DNA of 64,000 nt. Origin: an uncultured SAR116 cluster alpha proteobacterium. Lineage in GTDB: Bacteria > Pseudomonadota > Alphaproteobacteria > Puniceispirillales > Puniceispirillaceae. Positions within the stretch are counted from its first letter, which is position 1. Every line of letters starts with the position of its first letter. The stretch is taken from contig CABYOG010000001.1 of the NCBI GenBank assembly GCA_902520575.1, forward strand, positions 11,795 to 75,794, written 5' to 3'. The translations under genes were made by a program, and so were the position numbers. Positions 33,860-42,055 of the stretch are shown here, in pieces. Below the pieces are notes generated by a model. That model was not told where the DNA came from. It saw only the letters and a list, made by a program, of their open reading frames with translations, and ran no database searches.

Positions 33860-35612
33860 CTCATCATTTGGAAATATTGACAGACAAGACACCGACATCC
33901 TTATCATAGGCTCTGGTGGAGCTGGTCTGTTTGCGGCTTTACATGCTCAAAAAGCTGCTCCAACCCAAAAAGTGACGATAGCTGTGAAAGGCCTTATCGG
34001 TAAGTGTGGTTGCACCAGAATGGTTCAAGGGGGTTATAATGTTGCCCTTGGCGGAGGTGACACAGTCGAAAGACATTTCATGGACACCATTATTGGTGGA
34101 AAGTGGTTGCCAAACCAAGACATGGCCTGGAGATTATGTAATTTAGCCGTAGAGAGAATTACTGAGCTTGAAAATGAAGTAGGCTGTTTTTTTGATAGAA
34201 ATGAAGACGGAACCTTACACCAAAAAGCGTTCGCTGGTCAGACCGCGGATAGAACAGTTCATAAAGGTGATCTCACCGGTATTGAAATAATAAATCGCCT
34301 TATGGAACAGGTTTTGAGCCGGCCAATCGAAAAATTACAAGAACATAGAGCCGTGAGTCTCATTCCTGCAACTGGTGGGGAGGGGATATCTGGAGTTTTG
34401 TTCATAGATATGCGTACCGGTCGTTTTCGATTTGTTAGGGCTAAAACAACACTCATGGCTATGGGTGGTGGCCCGACCATGTATAAATACCAAACACCTT
34501 CTGGAGATAAGACCATGGATGGTCAAGCCATGGCCTTGAGAGCTGGATTGCCGTTACGAGATATGGAGATGGTGCAGTTCCACCCCACAGGATTATTGGC
34601 TGGAAATAATACTCGAATGACGGGGACGGTTTTAGAGGAGGGTCTGAGAGGGGCTGGTGGATATCTCTTAAATAGCCAAGATCATCGGTTTATGTTTGAT
34701 TATGACACGAAAGGTGAAAGAGCAACTCGAGATCTGGTAAGTAGAGCAATTTACTCTGAAATGAAAAAAAATAATAGTTCACCAAATGGTGGAGTATTCA
34801 TTTCTATGAGCCATTTAGGGCCAGATGTTGTTCGCTCGAAATTCCCTGGAATGGTGAAACGCTGTGCTGACAGTGGCTTTGATCTAGCTGGTGGAAAGGT
34901 CGAAGTTGTGCCCACGGCTCATTACCTCATGGGTGGTGTTGTCGTTGATGTTGACACTCGTACAGAAGTTCCTGGATTATTTGTTGCCGGTGAAGATGCT
35001 GGTGGAGCCCACGGCTCAAATCGCCTGGGTGGAAACGGGGTCGCCAATTCTACAGTATATGGTGGTGTAGCTGGTGACGTTATGGGCCAAGAAGCGACAA
35101 GAATGAATGAGCTTCGAACCCCTGATCAAGGCATTTTGGAACAAGAAATAATGAGAGCTTGTGCTCCATTTAATAAGCCAGTAGCGCCACTGGCGGAAAT
35201 TAGAGAAAAAATGCGTCAAATTATGTGGGATGACGTTGGTGTTGTAAAAACTGGTAGTGGTCTGATTAGAGGCATCAAATCATTGGCTGCATTAGAAGAG
35301 GAACTTAACTCCATCGGCGTAGATGACAAAGAGCTTGCATTCAATCTAACTTGGCACGATTGGCTAAACTTAAAGAACTTGATGCAAATGTCTAATGTGA
35401 TTGCTCAAGCTGCACTAGCTCGGGAAAATTCGAGGGGTGCACATCATAGAGAAGATTACCCGGATACCGGCGATTTGGAGAGTTCTTACTTTACTTTAGT
35501 GCGTCAATCGGGAAATAAATTAAGTGTGAGTCGAAAGCCAGTGCAGTTTACAATAGTTAAACCTGGTGAGACCATTTTGCCAGAGCATGAGCCTGAGTCA
35601 CTAGTTGGCTAA
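33852..35612 (+). CDS. Succinate dehydrogenase/fumarate reductase-like flavoprotein without the covalent-FAD histidine
   Basis: This is a 586-residue FAD subunit with the dinucleotide motif GSGGAG at residues 20-25. The dicarboxylate-binding and catalytic residues of the family are conserved: His244 in FHPTG, Arg266 in EEGLRGAGG, His357 in PTAHYLMGG and Arg391 in HGSNRLGG. In canonical SdhA/FrdA, FAD is tethered to the His of SHTxxAQGG. Here that position reads GCTRMVQGG, with Cys54 in place of His. The flavin is therefore probably non-covalent or linked differently, which would lower its potential. A succinate/fumarate-type substrate is supported, but direction and exact acid are open. Confidence 0.82.
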   Translation: MANSSFGNIDRQDTDILIIGSGGAGLFAALHAQKAAPTQKVTIAVKGLIGKCGCTRMVQGGYNVALGGGDTVERHFMDTIIGGKWLPNQDMAWRLCNLAVERITELENEVGCFFDRNEDGTLHQKAFAGQTADRTVHKGDLTGIEIINRLMEQVLSRPIEKLQEHRAVSLIPATGGEGISGVLFIDMRTGRFRFVRAKTTLMAMGGGPTMYKYQTPSGDKTMDGQAMALRAGLPLRDMEMVQFHPTGLLAGNNTRMTGTVLEEGLRGAGGYLLNSQDHRFMFDYDTKGERATRDLVSRAIYSEMKKNNSSPNGGVFISMSHLGPDVVRSKFPGMVKRCADSGFDLAGGKVEVVPTAHYLMGGVVVDVDTRTEVPGLFVAGEDAGGAHGSNRLGGNGVANSTVYGGVAGDVMGQEATRMNELRTPDQGILEQEIMRACAPFNKPVAPLAEIREKMRQIMWDDVGVVKTGSGLIRGIKSLAALEEELNSIGVDDKELAFNLTWHDWLNLKNLMQMSNVIAQAALARENSRGAHHREDYPDTGDLESSYFTLVRQSGNKLSVSRKPVQFTIVKPGETILPEHEPESLVG

Positions 35613-35645
35613 CTTTTAGGTGTTTTAATTTGCTTGGGGGAAAAC

Positions 35646-36611
35646 TTGATACCAATCGATATAATTCAAAAGACCGCCGAAATGCTTATGGAAAAAGCTG
35701 CGATTGAGATTCCTGAGGATTATTTAAGTGGTTTGAAACGTGCGGCTAAAGATGAAGATGGAGATCTATCGTCATTTGTCCTCGAGGCAATGCTAGAGAA
35801 TTATGAGGCTGCTAAACAGGATAGAAGTGCTATGTGCGGAGATACTGGCACGCCCCGTTGGTATGTCAAGATGGGCAATAATGCGAGGATAGAGGGCGGT
35901 CCAATCGCGCTTGAGGGCGCATTAAGAAGTGCAACTGCAAGCGCGACCAAAACAGTACCTCTGCGTCCTAATCGTGTGCATCCACTTTGGAGAACAGATT
36001 ACGATAATAATGTTGGCATTGGAGCGCCAGAGATTGAATATGGATTTGAACCCGAGGGTGAATGGATTGATTTGATTACTGTTCATAAAGGTGGACTGTT
36101 TGGGACAGATTATAGGATGTTATTCCCGTCAGACGGCATTGAGGGAATAAAAAGGTTTTACCTCGATAGTCTGGTCGCATTTGGAAAGAGGGGTCTAGCA
36201 TGTCAGCCAGCCATAATTGGGATTGGTTTGGGGGGCTCTAAAGATGCATGTATGGTTCTTGGAAAAAGGGCTGCTTGCCTCAGAATTGTAGGAGATCAAA
36301 ATCCAGATCCTAAGATAGCAAATTTAGAAGAAGAGTTTAAAGAACTGGGAAATTCGATAGGAATGGGTGCAATGGGTTTTGTGGGAAAATCTATGGTTAT
36401 AGACTGTAATATTGAAGTGGGCTTTTGCCACACTGGTGGTATGCAAATGTCAGTCCACGCTTTCTGTTTATCGTCACGTAGAGCAGTTGCGCGAATATTT
36501 CCTAATGGAGAGGTTGTGTATCGCACAGATCCTAAGTGGTATACTCCGTATCAAAGAAGAGAAACTGTGGACTGGCAGGAGAGCCCAGAATGGCAAAGCC
36601 ACGCCGGGTAA
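35646..36611 (+). CDS. Class I (Fe-S) fumarase/tartrate dehydratase alpha subunit
   Basis: The product is a 321-residue N-terminal subunit of a two-subunit iron-sulfur hydro-lyase. Cluster cysteines are in AMCGDTGTPRW (about residue 64), LACQPAIIGIGLGG (about 188) and HAFCLSSRR near the C-terminus. NSIGMGAMGF is also typical. Translation probably begins at TTG 35646 (IPIDIIQKTAEML) behind GGGGG; TTG 35634 is possible. Fumarase, mesaconase and L-tartrate dehydratase share this form. Following a succinate-dehydrogenase-like complex, hydration of fumarate to malate is the simplest role. It overlaps the beta subunit gene by 22 bases. Confidence 0.82.
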   Translation: MIPIDIIQKTAEMLMEKAAIEIPEDYLSGLKRAAKDEDGDLSSFVLEAMLENYEAAKQDRSAMCGDTGTPRWYVKMGNNARIEGGPIALEGALRSATASATKTVPLRPNRVHPLWRTDYDNNVGIGAPEIEYGFEPEGEWIDLITVHKGGLFGTDYRMLFPSDGIEGIKRFYLDSLVAFGKRGLACQPAIIGIGLGGSKDACMVLGKRAACLRIVGDQNPDPKIANLEEEFKELGNSIGMGAMGFVGKSMVIDCNIEVGFCHTGGMQMSVHAFCLSSRRAVARIFPNGEVVYRTDPKWYTPYQRRETVDWQESPEWQSHAG

Positions 36612-37258
36612 CATTAAGCACAAACCCTAAGAAGGAAGAGTTGACTGAGCTTCGCTTGGGCGATGTCGTATATCTCGATGGCACAATATACACAGCTCGA
36701 GAAGGCGTTTACAAACGGGCGTTAGAGGAAAAAGTCAATTTTCCTGTTGATTTGCCTCATCGGAGTGCTGCAAATTTTCATTGTTCACCGGCGGCTTCTA
36801 TGAATTCGGATGGAAGTTTTAACTTAGGGTCAGTCACCGCAACTGCATCATTTAGGTTTTCCAAATGGATTGGTCAGTGGTTGTCTCAATCTGGTGCGAA
36901 GCTGATCATCGGAAAAGGGGGAATGAGTGCAGAGGACTATAAAAAGCATTTTGTTCCTCACGGCGCAATCTACCTGACAACAGTTGGATATGGAACGGGA
37001 GCACTTTTAGGCCGCGGGGTAGAAAAAGTTTCTGGTGTCTATTGGCACTCTGAACTTGGTTTGGCGCAGGCAATGTGGGTGATCGATGTAAAACAAATGG
37101 GCCCTTTTATGGTCGAGAGTGATTTGCTCGGAAATTCATTATTTGAACGTGAAAACAGGAAAATTGCAGAGGGTATTGGAAAATTATACGAAGGCACGAA
37201 GCCCGCTACTCTCAAGCGTTATGGTGAAACAGACAACCGTTCAGATGAACTAATTTAA
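36590..37258 (+). CDS. Class I (Fe-S) fumarase/tartrate dehydratase beta subunit
   Basis: This 222-residue beta subunit shows RLGDVVYLDGTIYTAREGVYKRALEE near residues 24-49 and IIGKGGMSAEDY near 105, both typical. I chose ATG 36590 (MAKPRRVTLS), which has AGGAG seven bases upstream inside the alpha gene; the frame is open further upstream without such a site. The HSELGLAQAMWVIDVKQMGPF segment carries the family's late conserved tryptophan and Glu/Asp positions. With the alpha subunit it completes the hydro-lyase. Confidence 0.83.
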   Translation: MAKPRRVTLSTNPKKEELTELRLGDVVYLDGTIYTAREGVYKRALEEKVNFPVDLPHRSAANFHCSPAASMNSDGSFNLGSVTATASFRFSKWIGQWLSQSGAKLIIGKGGMSAEDYKKHFVPHGAIYLTTVGYGTGALLGRGVEKVSGVYWHSELGLAQAMWVIDVKQMGPFMVESDLLGNSLFERENRKIAEGIGKLYEGTKPATLKRYGETDNRSDELI

Positions 37259-37341
37259 AATGGCCCTTACTCACTTCATGAGCACTAAAAGCCATGTTGT
37301 TCTGTATTAAATAAGTGTGATTGCCAATCCAAGGTTAATGA

Positions 37342-38103
37342 ATGTTTGAACTTCAATTTATTGCCTTTGTACCAATTGGGGCTTCTGTTGGTGGCTTTGT
37401 GAATGGTATTGCTGGTTTTGGTACAGGTCTGTTCGCACTAGGTTGGTGGCTTCTAGTGTTGCCTCCAAAGGAAGCAGTGTTATTAGTTGTAGCGCTATCT
37501 CTTGTAAGCGGACTTCAAGGCGTTGTAGCTGTAAAGCAAAATTTAAATTGGCCGCGATTAATTAGGTTTTTAGCACCAGCTTTTGTAGGATTACCCCTAG
37601 GGTTTTTTTTCCTTGAGAGCATAAATGCCCAATTTCTAAAAGTCTTGGTTGGCACATTACTTTTATTCTTTGGAGTGTTCTTTGCTTTTAGGCCAAATTT
37701 TCCGAGAATGGCAACGGATAATAATTTTGGTGATATGTTAACTGGTTTCGCTGGAGGCGTTTTGGGTTCAACTGCAGGCTTATCTGGAGCGTTGCCGACT
37801 ATTTGGAGTTCTCTTCATGGCTGGAATAAATATGAACAGCGGGCCCTCTTGCAACCCTTTAATGTGATCATTCTTGGCATTGTTTTCTTGTTCTTGCTTT
37901 ATAAAAACCCAATTCATGATAAATTTTTATTCGCGTTTTTTATTTCGATCCCGTTTTCAGTTTTAGGCTCACAGCTAGGGATATTCACATTTAAAAAACT
38001 AACAGATAATCAGTTTCGCAGATTATTGGTTTGGCTAATATTTGTGTCTGGTATAGTCTTATTAATCCGTGAAACAAGCGACTTCATTATTCTTTTGATT
38101 TAG
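37342..38103 (+). CDS. TauE/SafE (TSUP) family transporter
   Basis: This is a 253-residue protein with about eight spans and TSUP repeat motifs: FVNGIAGFGTGLFALGWW near the N-terminus and DMLTGFAGGVLGSTAGLSGALPTIWSSLHGW near residue 132. A ribosome site AAGG lies seven bases before the ATG. It sits between the fumarase and the DUF3604 gene on the same strand. It is the second of three TSUP genes in the window. The cargo could be sulfite, a sulfonate or a dicarboxylate-type anion; nothing in it decides. Confidence 0.78.
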   Translation: MFELQFIAFVPIGASVGGFVNGIAGFGTGLFALGWWLLVLPPKEAVLLVVALSLVSGLQGVVAVKQNLNWPRLIRFLAPAFVGLPLGFFFLESINAQFLKVLVGTLLLFFGVFFAFRPNFPRMATDNNFGDMLTGFAGGVLGSTAGLSGALPTIWSSLHGWNKYEQRALLQPFNVIILGIVFLFLLYKNPIHDKFLFAFFISIPFSVLGSQLGIFTFKKLTDNQFRRLLVWLIFVSGIVLLIRETSDFIILLI

Positions 38104-38132
38104 AACAAGACCGAAAAATTAGAGATTTTAAA

Positions 38133-40469
38133 ATGACTGAGATTCCTTTGGGAAGCCGAGATGACATTCATTCTGGAGGAGGTGTGGGAGGCGAAAAAAG
38201 CAGTCCAGTTGCATTTCCCATTCCTTCCGAAGAATTAGGTTCAGTCTCAATTAGTCCATCCGGTTCATTTGAAGCTGGAAGCTATCAAACGTTTACACTG
38301 GTATACACAGCGGGTAAGTTTGGCATTGATGACTCTGGCTCTATTAGAATTTGTTTTAGGTTTGCTAGTGACCAAACAAGGCCGCAATTTGAGAATCCAA
38401 CAGGACCAAATTATACAACCATTGTTGCTTCAAATAATGCCGTCTTGAATTATCACTATGATCCAAAGGGCAATGTTAGGCCCTGGGATAGGACTTTATA
38501 TATTAAAGTTGTTCGTGGTTTCCTCAAAGAGGGTGATACAATAACAGTAAAATTCGGCGATAAATCGAAAGGGTCGCCAGGAATGCGACTTCAAACTTTT
38601 TGCGAGGAAAGTTATGAATTTCACACGTTGGTCGACCCTATTGCTACCTATTGCTATCAACCGATGCCCGAACAACCTACTATTAAAATTGTCCCAGGGC
38701 CTGCAGAAAGATTTTTAGCAATTGGACCAACTATCCGGGCAGTAGGTGAGCCATTTCAGATCAAAATAAAAGGTGAAGATAAATGGGGAAACCCAACTAA
38801 CTTGTGCGATTATGAATTTGATGCAATATCGACTTGTAAAATTGAAGGCCTTCCCAAGAAGGTGACACTTAAGCCCGGAGAGTTCACGGCAACATTGTCA
38901 GACCTGAGGGTTCAGACGGCAGAAGATTTCACTGTTGAATTTTCGAATGACGTGAACAATATTGCTTTTGAGACAAATCCAATAAGAATTGAAGAAAAAC
39001 CGCAATCTAGACATTTTTGGGGTGATTTGCACGGACAATCAGAGGAGACCATAGGCACTAATTCTGCGGAAGCTTACTTCAAATTTGCCCGCGATCTGGC
39101 TTTTGTTGATGTTTCTGGACATCAGGGAAATGATTTCCAAATCACTACTGATTTTTGGAAACGTCTTGATGAGCTTTGTAAAAAGTTCAATCAAGATGGA
39201 AAATTTATTGCGATTCCAGGATATGAATGGTCAGGAAATACAGGCCTTGGTGGAGACCGAAACATATATTTCCCTACTGAAGGCCGAACTCTTCGTCGCT
39301 CGTCACACGCACTAGTGAGTGACCATTCGGATATATCTACTGACTGTAATTCAGCTACGGAATTGTTCTCTGCTTTTGCAGAAAATGATGAGTCGGATGT
39401 TGTAGTCTATGCTCATTGTGGAGGACGCTACGCAGATATTGAACTAGCCCATGACGGACGTTTTGAAAAGTCGATGGAAATACACTCTAGTTGGGGTACT
39501 TTTGAGTGGTTGATTCAAGATGCTTTTCGTCTTGGTTATCGGGTCGGGATTGTGGCGAATTCAGATGGTCATAAGGGAAGGCCGGGAGCTAGTTATCCTG
39601 GAGCTGCTTTGTTTGGTGCGGTAGGCGGTTTAACTTGCTTTCTAGTCAATGAACTGGCCAGAGAGTCGATTTTAGATTGCATTCGTAAACGTCGGCATTA
39701 TGCGACCACTGGGGGAGAGCATGGTCGGCCACTAATAAATGTGACAGCTAAATTTTCTGAATCTGGCCAAATATATAACGATGATCCGAAGCTATTTTCC
39801 TCAAATAGCACTGTGTCAAATAGTGCTCTAATGGGAGACATAGTTCATCTACCCAACGGACAAATGGAGTTAAACATTGAGGTTAAGTGCAGCGCACCTA
39901 TTGAGCGAATAGACATATTCAATGGTCTTGAGAAACTCGAAACAGTAAAGCCCTATAAACAGGACGAATTAGGAAACAGAATTAGGATTATCTGGGAGGG
40001 TGCGGAGTATCGAGGGCGTTTTAGACAGGTAATTTGGGATGGTTCAGCTTATTTATCAGATAATGAGGTAGTTTCATCCAAGGCTATAAATTTCTTCAAT
40101 AAGGACAAAAGTCTCATTCAGTCTTCCCCTAATGAAATGACATGGAGGGCACTAACCACTGGCAACATCGGTGGTTTTGATATGATATTAGCTGATCCTT
40201 ATAGTGGCACACTAAAAATCGAAACGCCCCTTGTTAAGGCAGGCATTCCAATTGAAGACATAGGCTTTGAGGATGAAATTTTTGATAATAGCGGTGTTTT
40301 GCCGAGATATTTGAAGGTTTTCAGACTACCGACCGAAAACCGTCATAAAACAATGCAAGTGAAATATCCCGTAGAACTAAATTCAAAAGATGACAATCCT
40401 ATCTTTGTAAGACTCACTCAGGAAGACGGAACATTAGCCTGGACAAGTCCAATCTACGTTTACAGATAG
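38133..40469 (+). CDS. DUF3604 protein with PHP-like metal-binding domain
   Basis: This large 778-residue protein has no signal peptide. The N-terminal 280 residues look like beta-sandwich modules. From residue 294 the DUF3604/PHP-like domain runs with WGDLHGQ (Asp298, His300), SGHQGND, PGYEWSG, VYAHCGGRY and VANSDGHKGRPG (Asp478, His480), a full set of probable metal ligands. The last 200 residues again look beta-rich. DUF3604 proteins are uncharacterised hydrolase-like enzymes, common in marine bacteria. Thirty bases after a TSUP gene, it appears to be the last gene of the Sdh-like operon. Confidence 0.8.
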   Translation: MTEIPLGSRDDIHSGGGVGGEKSSPVAFPIPSEELGSVSISPSGSFEAGSYQTFTLVYTAGKFGIDDSGSIRICFRFASDQTRPQFENPTGPNYTTIVASNNAVLNYHYDPKGNVRPWDRTLYIKVVRGFLKEGDTITVKFGDKSKGSPGMRLQTFCEESYEFHTLVDPIATYCYQPMPEQPTIKIVPGPAERFLAIGPTIRAVGEPFQIKIKGEDKWGNPTNLCDYEFDAISTCKIEGLPKKVTLKPGEFTATLSDLRVQTAEDFTVEFSNDVNNIAFETNPIRIEEKPQSRHFWGDLHGQSEETIGTNSAEAYFKFARDLAFVDVSGHQGNDFQITTDFWKRLDELCKKFNQDGKFIAIPGYEWSGNTGLGGDRNIYFPTEGRTLRRSSHALVSDHSDISTDCNSATELFSAFAENDESDVVVYAHCGGRYADIELAHDGRFEKSMEIHSSWGTFEWLIQDAFRLGYRVGIVANSDGHKGRPGASYPGAALFGAVGGLTCFLVNELARESILDCIRKRRHYATTGGEHGRPLINVTAKFSESGQIYNDDPKLFSSNSTVSNSALMGDIVHLPNGQMELNIEVKCSAPIERIDIFNGLEKLETVKPYKQDELGNRIRIIWEGAEYRGRFRQVIWDGSAYLSDNEVVSSKAINFFNKDKSLIQSSPNEMTWRALTTGNIGGFDMILADPYSGTLKIETPLVKAGIPIEDIGFEDEIFDNSGVLPRYLKVFRLPTENRHKTMQVKYPVELNSKDDNPIFVRLTQEDGTLAWTSPIYVYR

Positions 40470-40510
40470 CGCATGAATTTCTGTTTGAGATACCTCAAGG
40501 GCGCTAGCTT

Positions 40511-40547
40511 CGATAAAAAGTTGCCTAGCCTATGAAAAGGCTAGGCA
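40511..40547 (-). terminator. Rho-independent terminator for the aldehyde dehydrogenase gene
   Basis: A perfect nine-base-pair stem (TGCCTAGCC at 40522-40530 pairing with GGCTAGGCA at 40539-40547) has an eight-base loop. Read on the minus strand it is followed by ACTTTTTATC, so it terminates the aldehyde dehydrogenase transcript 35 bases after its stop. On the plus strand there is no T-run, so termination of the DUF3604 gene here is less certain. Confidence 0.75.
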
Positions 40548-40581
40548 TTCGAATTATCTGACATTGATTTGACGCAACAGT

Positions 40582-42018
40582 TTAAGTGTATATCTCACTA
40601 GAATATTTTGTTACCAGAAAAGCTTCTAGTCCTTCTATGCTCCCCTCATAACCATATCCACTGTGCTTTAGTCCGCCAAATGGCGTTTCGACTGAATGAA
40701 TGTGCATAGAATTTATTGCAAGCATTCCAGATTCAATTTCCGATTTTAATATCTGACTAGTTCTTGGATTGCTAGTAAATGCATAAGATGCGAGGCCAAA
40801 GGGCAAAGAATTTGCTCTTTCTATAATTTCATCGATAGATGAAAATGATGCGCTGGGAGCCACTGGGCCAAATGGCTCTTCAATCATGATTTTTGCAGTA
40901 TCAGGAACATCTCTGATCAGAGTAGGTTCAAAGAATGAGCCCGGGCTTTGACCTCTTCCACCTCCAGAAATTACTTCTCCTCCGCTTGAAATCGCATCAG
41001 ATATGAAGTCTTCCATTACTTCCAATCGTCGGTCTGCCACTAATGGTCCCATAGTTGACATTGAGTCAAGTCCGTCTCCAACGTTTATTGCTTCAACATG
41101 ACTTTTGAATGATTTAATGAATTCATCATAAACTGGCTCCTCGATAAAAAATCTTGTTGGTGAAATACACACTTGGCCAGCATTTCGAAATTTGCCTGCT
41201 GCACAATGTTTTACAGCAGCTTCAATATCTGCGTCTTTGAAAATCATCACAGGCGAATGTCCTCCGAGTTCCATTGTGCACCTAATCAAATTTTGTGCTG
41301 CCAGTTTTTGCAGATGAATTCCTACCGGTACACTGCCAGTGAAACTGAGTTTTCGTGGAATTGGAGAAGCGAGCAAGTGCTCTGATACTTCAGAGGGTAC
41401 ACCAAATACTATATTTAAAACTCCGGCTGGCAAGCCAGCTTCCATCAGTGCTTTACCAATCGCTATTGCTGTTGCTGGGGTCTCTTCACTGGGTTTGATC
41501 GTAATTGAGCATCCAGCTGCTAATGCCCCAGCAACCTTTCTCATCACGTTGGTAGCAGGAAAATTCCACGCAACAAATGCTAGAACCGGCCCTACGGGTA
41601 CTTTTCTGGCCTCGTGTTCCATATTTGGAATTCTTGAGGGAATAATGCGTCCATAGACGCGTTTTCCCTCTTCGCCGTACCATCGTAACAAATCAATTGC
41701 TACTTGCATCTCTATCTTGGCTTCGGCTAGCGGCTTACCCATTTCACGGGTTAGGTTTTCAGAATTCTTGTCAAATTCGCGCTCTAATATTTTCGCTGCT
41801 TTTTCCAAGATAGACTGGCGTTTCAGGGGCGTCTCACTGCGCCACTTGTTAAAGCCCTTAAGGCTGCTATTCAGCGCATCATCTAAATCCTCTTTGCTTG
41901 CATGTGGTAATTCGCCAAGAACAGTTCCATCTGCAGGACAAATAACGTTTTCAGTGACACCCGATGTGCCATTGGTCCATTCACCAGCAATGAGCATTTG
42001 TAATTGGGGGTAAGACAT
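40582..42018 (-). CDS. NAD(P)-dependent aldehyde dehydrogenase, succinate-semialdehyde dehydrogenase type
   Basis: The 478-residue protein is a classical ALDH with WNFP (Asn152), IKPSEETP, Glu250 in MELGGHSP and Cys284 in AGQVCISPTRF. Its length and the VPVGPVLAFVAWNFP/LAAGCSITIKPSE blocks fit the succinate-semialdehyde dehydrogenase (GabD) branch. It would oxidise a semialdehyde to the acid. It is 37 bases downstream of a GMC oxidoreductase on the same strand, consistent with alcohol, aldehyde and acid steps. An adjacent SDH-like complex would use succinate if that is the product. Confidence 0.82.
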   Translation of the reverse strand: MSYPQLQMLIAGEWTNGTSGVTENVICPADGTVLGELPHASKEDLDDALNSSLKGFNKWRSETPLKRQSILEKAAKILEREFDKNSENLTREMGKPLAEAKIEMQVAIDLLRWYGEEGKRVYGRIIPSRIPNMEHEARKVPVGPVLAFVAWNFPATNVMRKVAGALAAGCSITIKPSEETPATAIAIGKALMEAGLPAGVLNIVFGVPSEVSEHLLASPIPRKLSFTGSVPVGIHLQKLAAQNLIRCTMELGGHSPVMIFKDADIEAAVKHCAAGKFRNAGQVCISPTRFFIEEPVYDEFIKSFKSHVEAINVGDGLDSMSTMGPLVADRRLEVMEDFISDAISSGGEVISGGGRGQSPGSFFEPTLIRDVPDTAKIMIEEPFGPVAPSASFSSIDEIIERANSLPFGLASYAFTSNPRTSQILKSEIESGMLAINSMHIHSVETPFGGLKHSGYGYEGSIEGLEAFLVTKYSSEIYT

Positions 42019-42055
42019 CTTGTTCTCCTATAAAATTCAGTCTCAATAATTTAAA

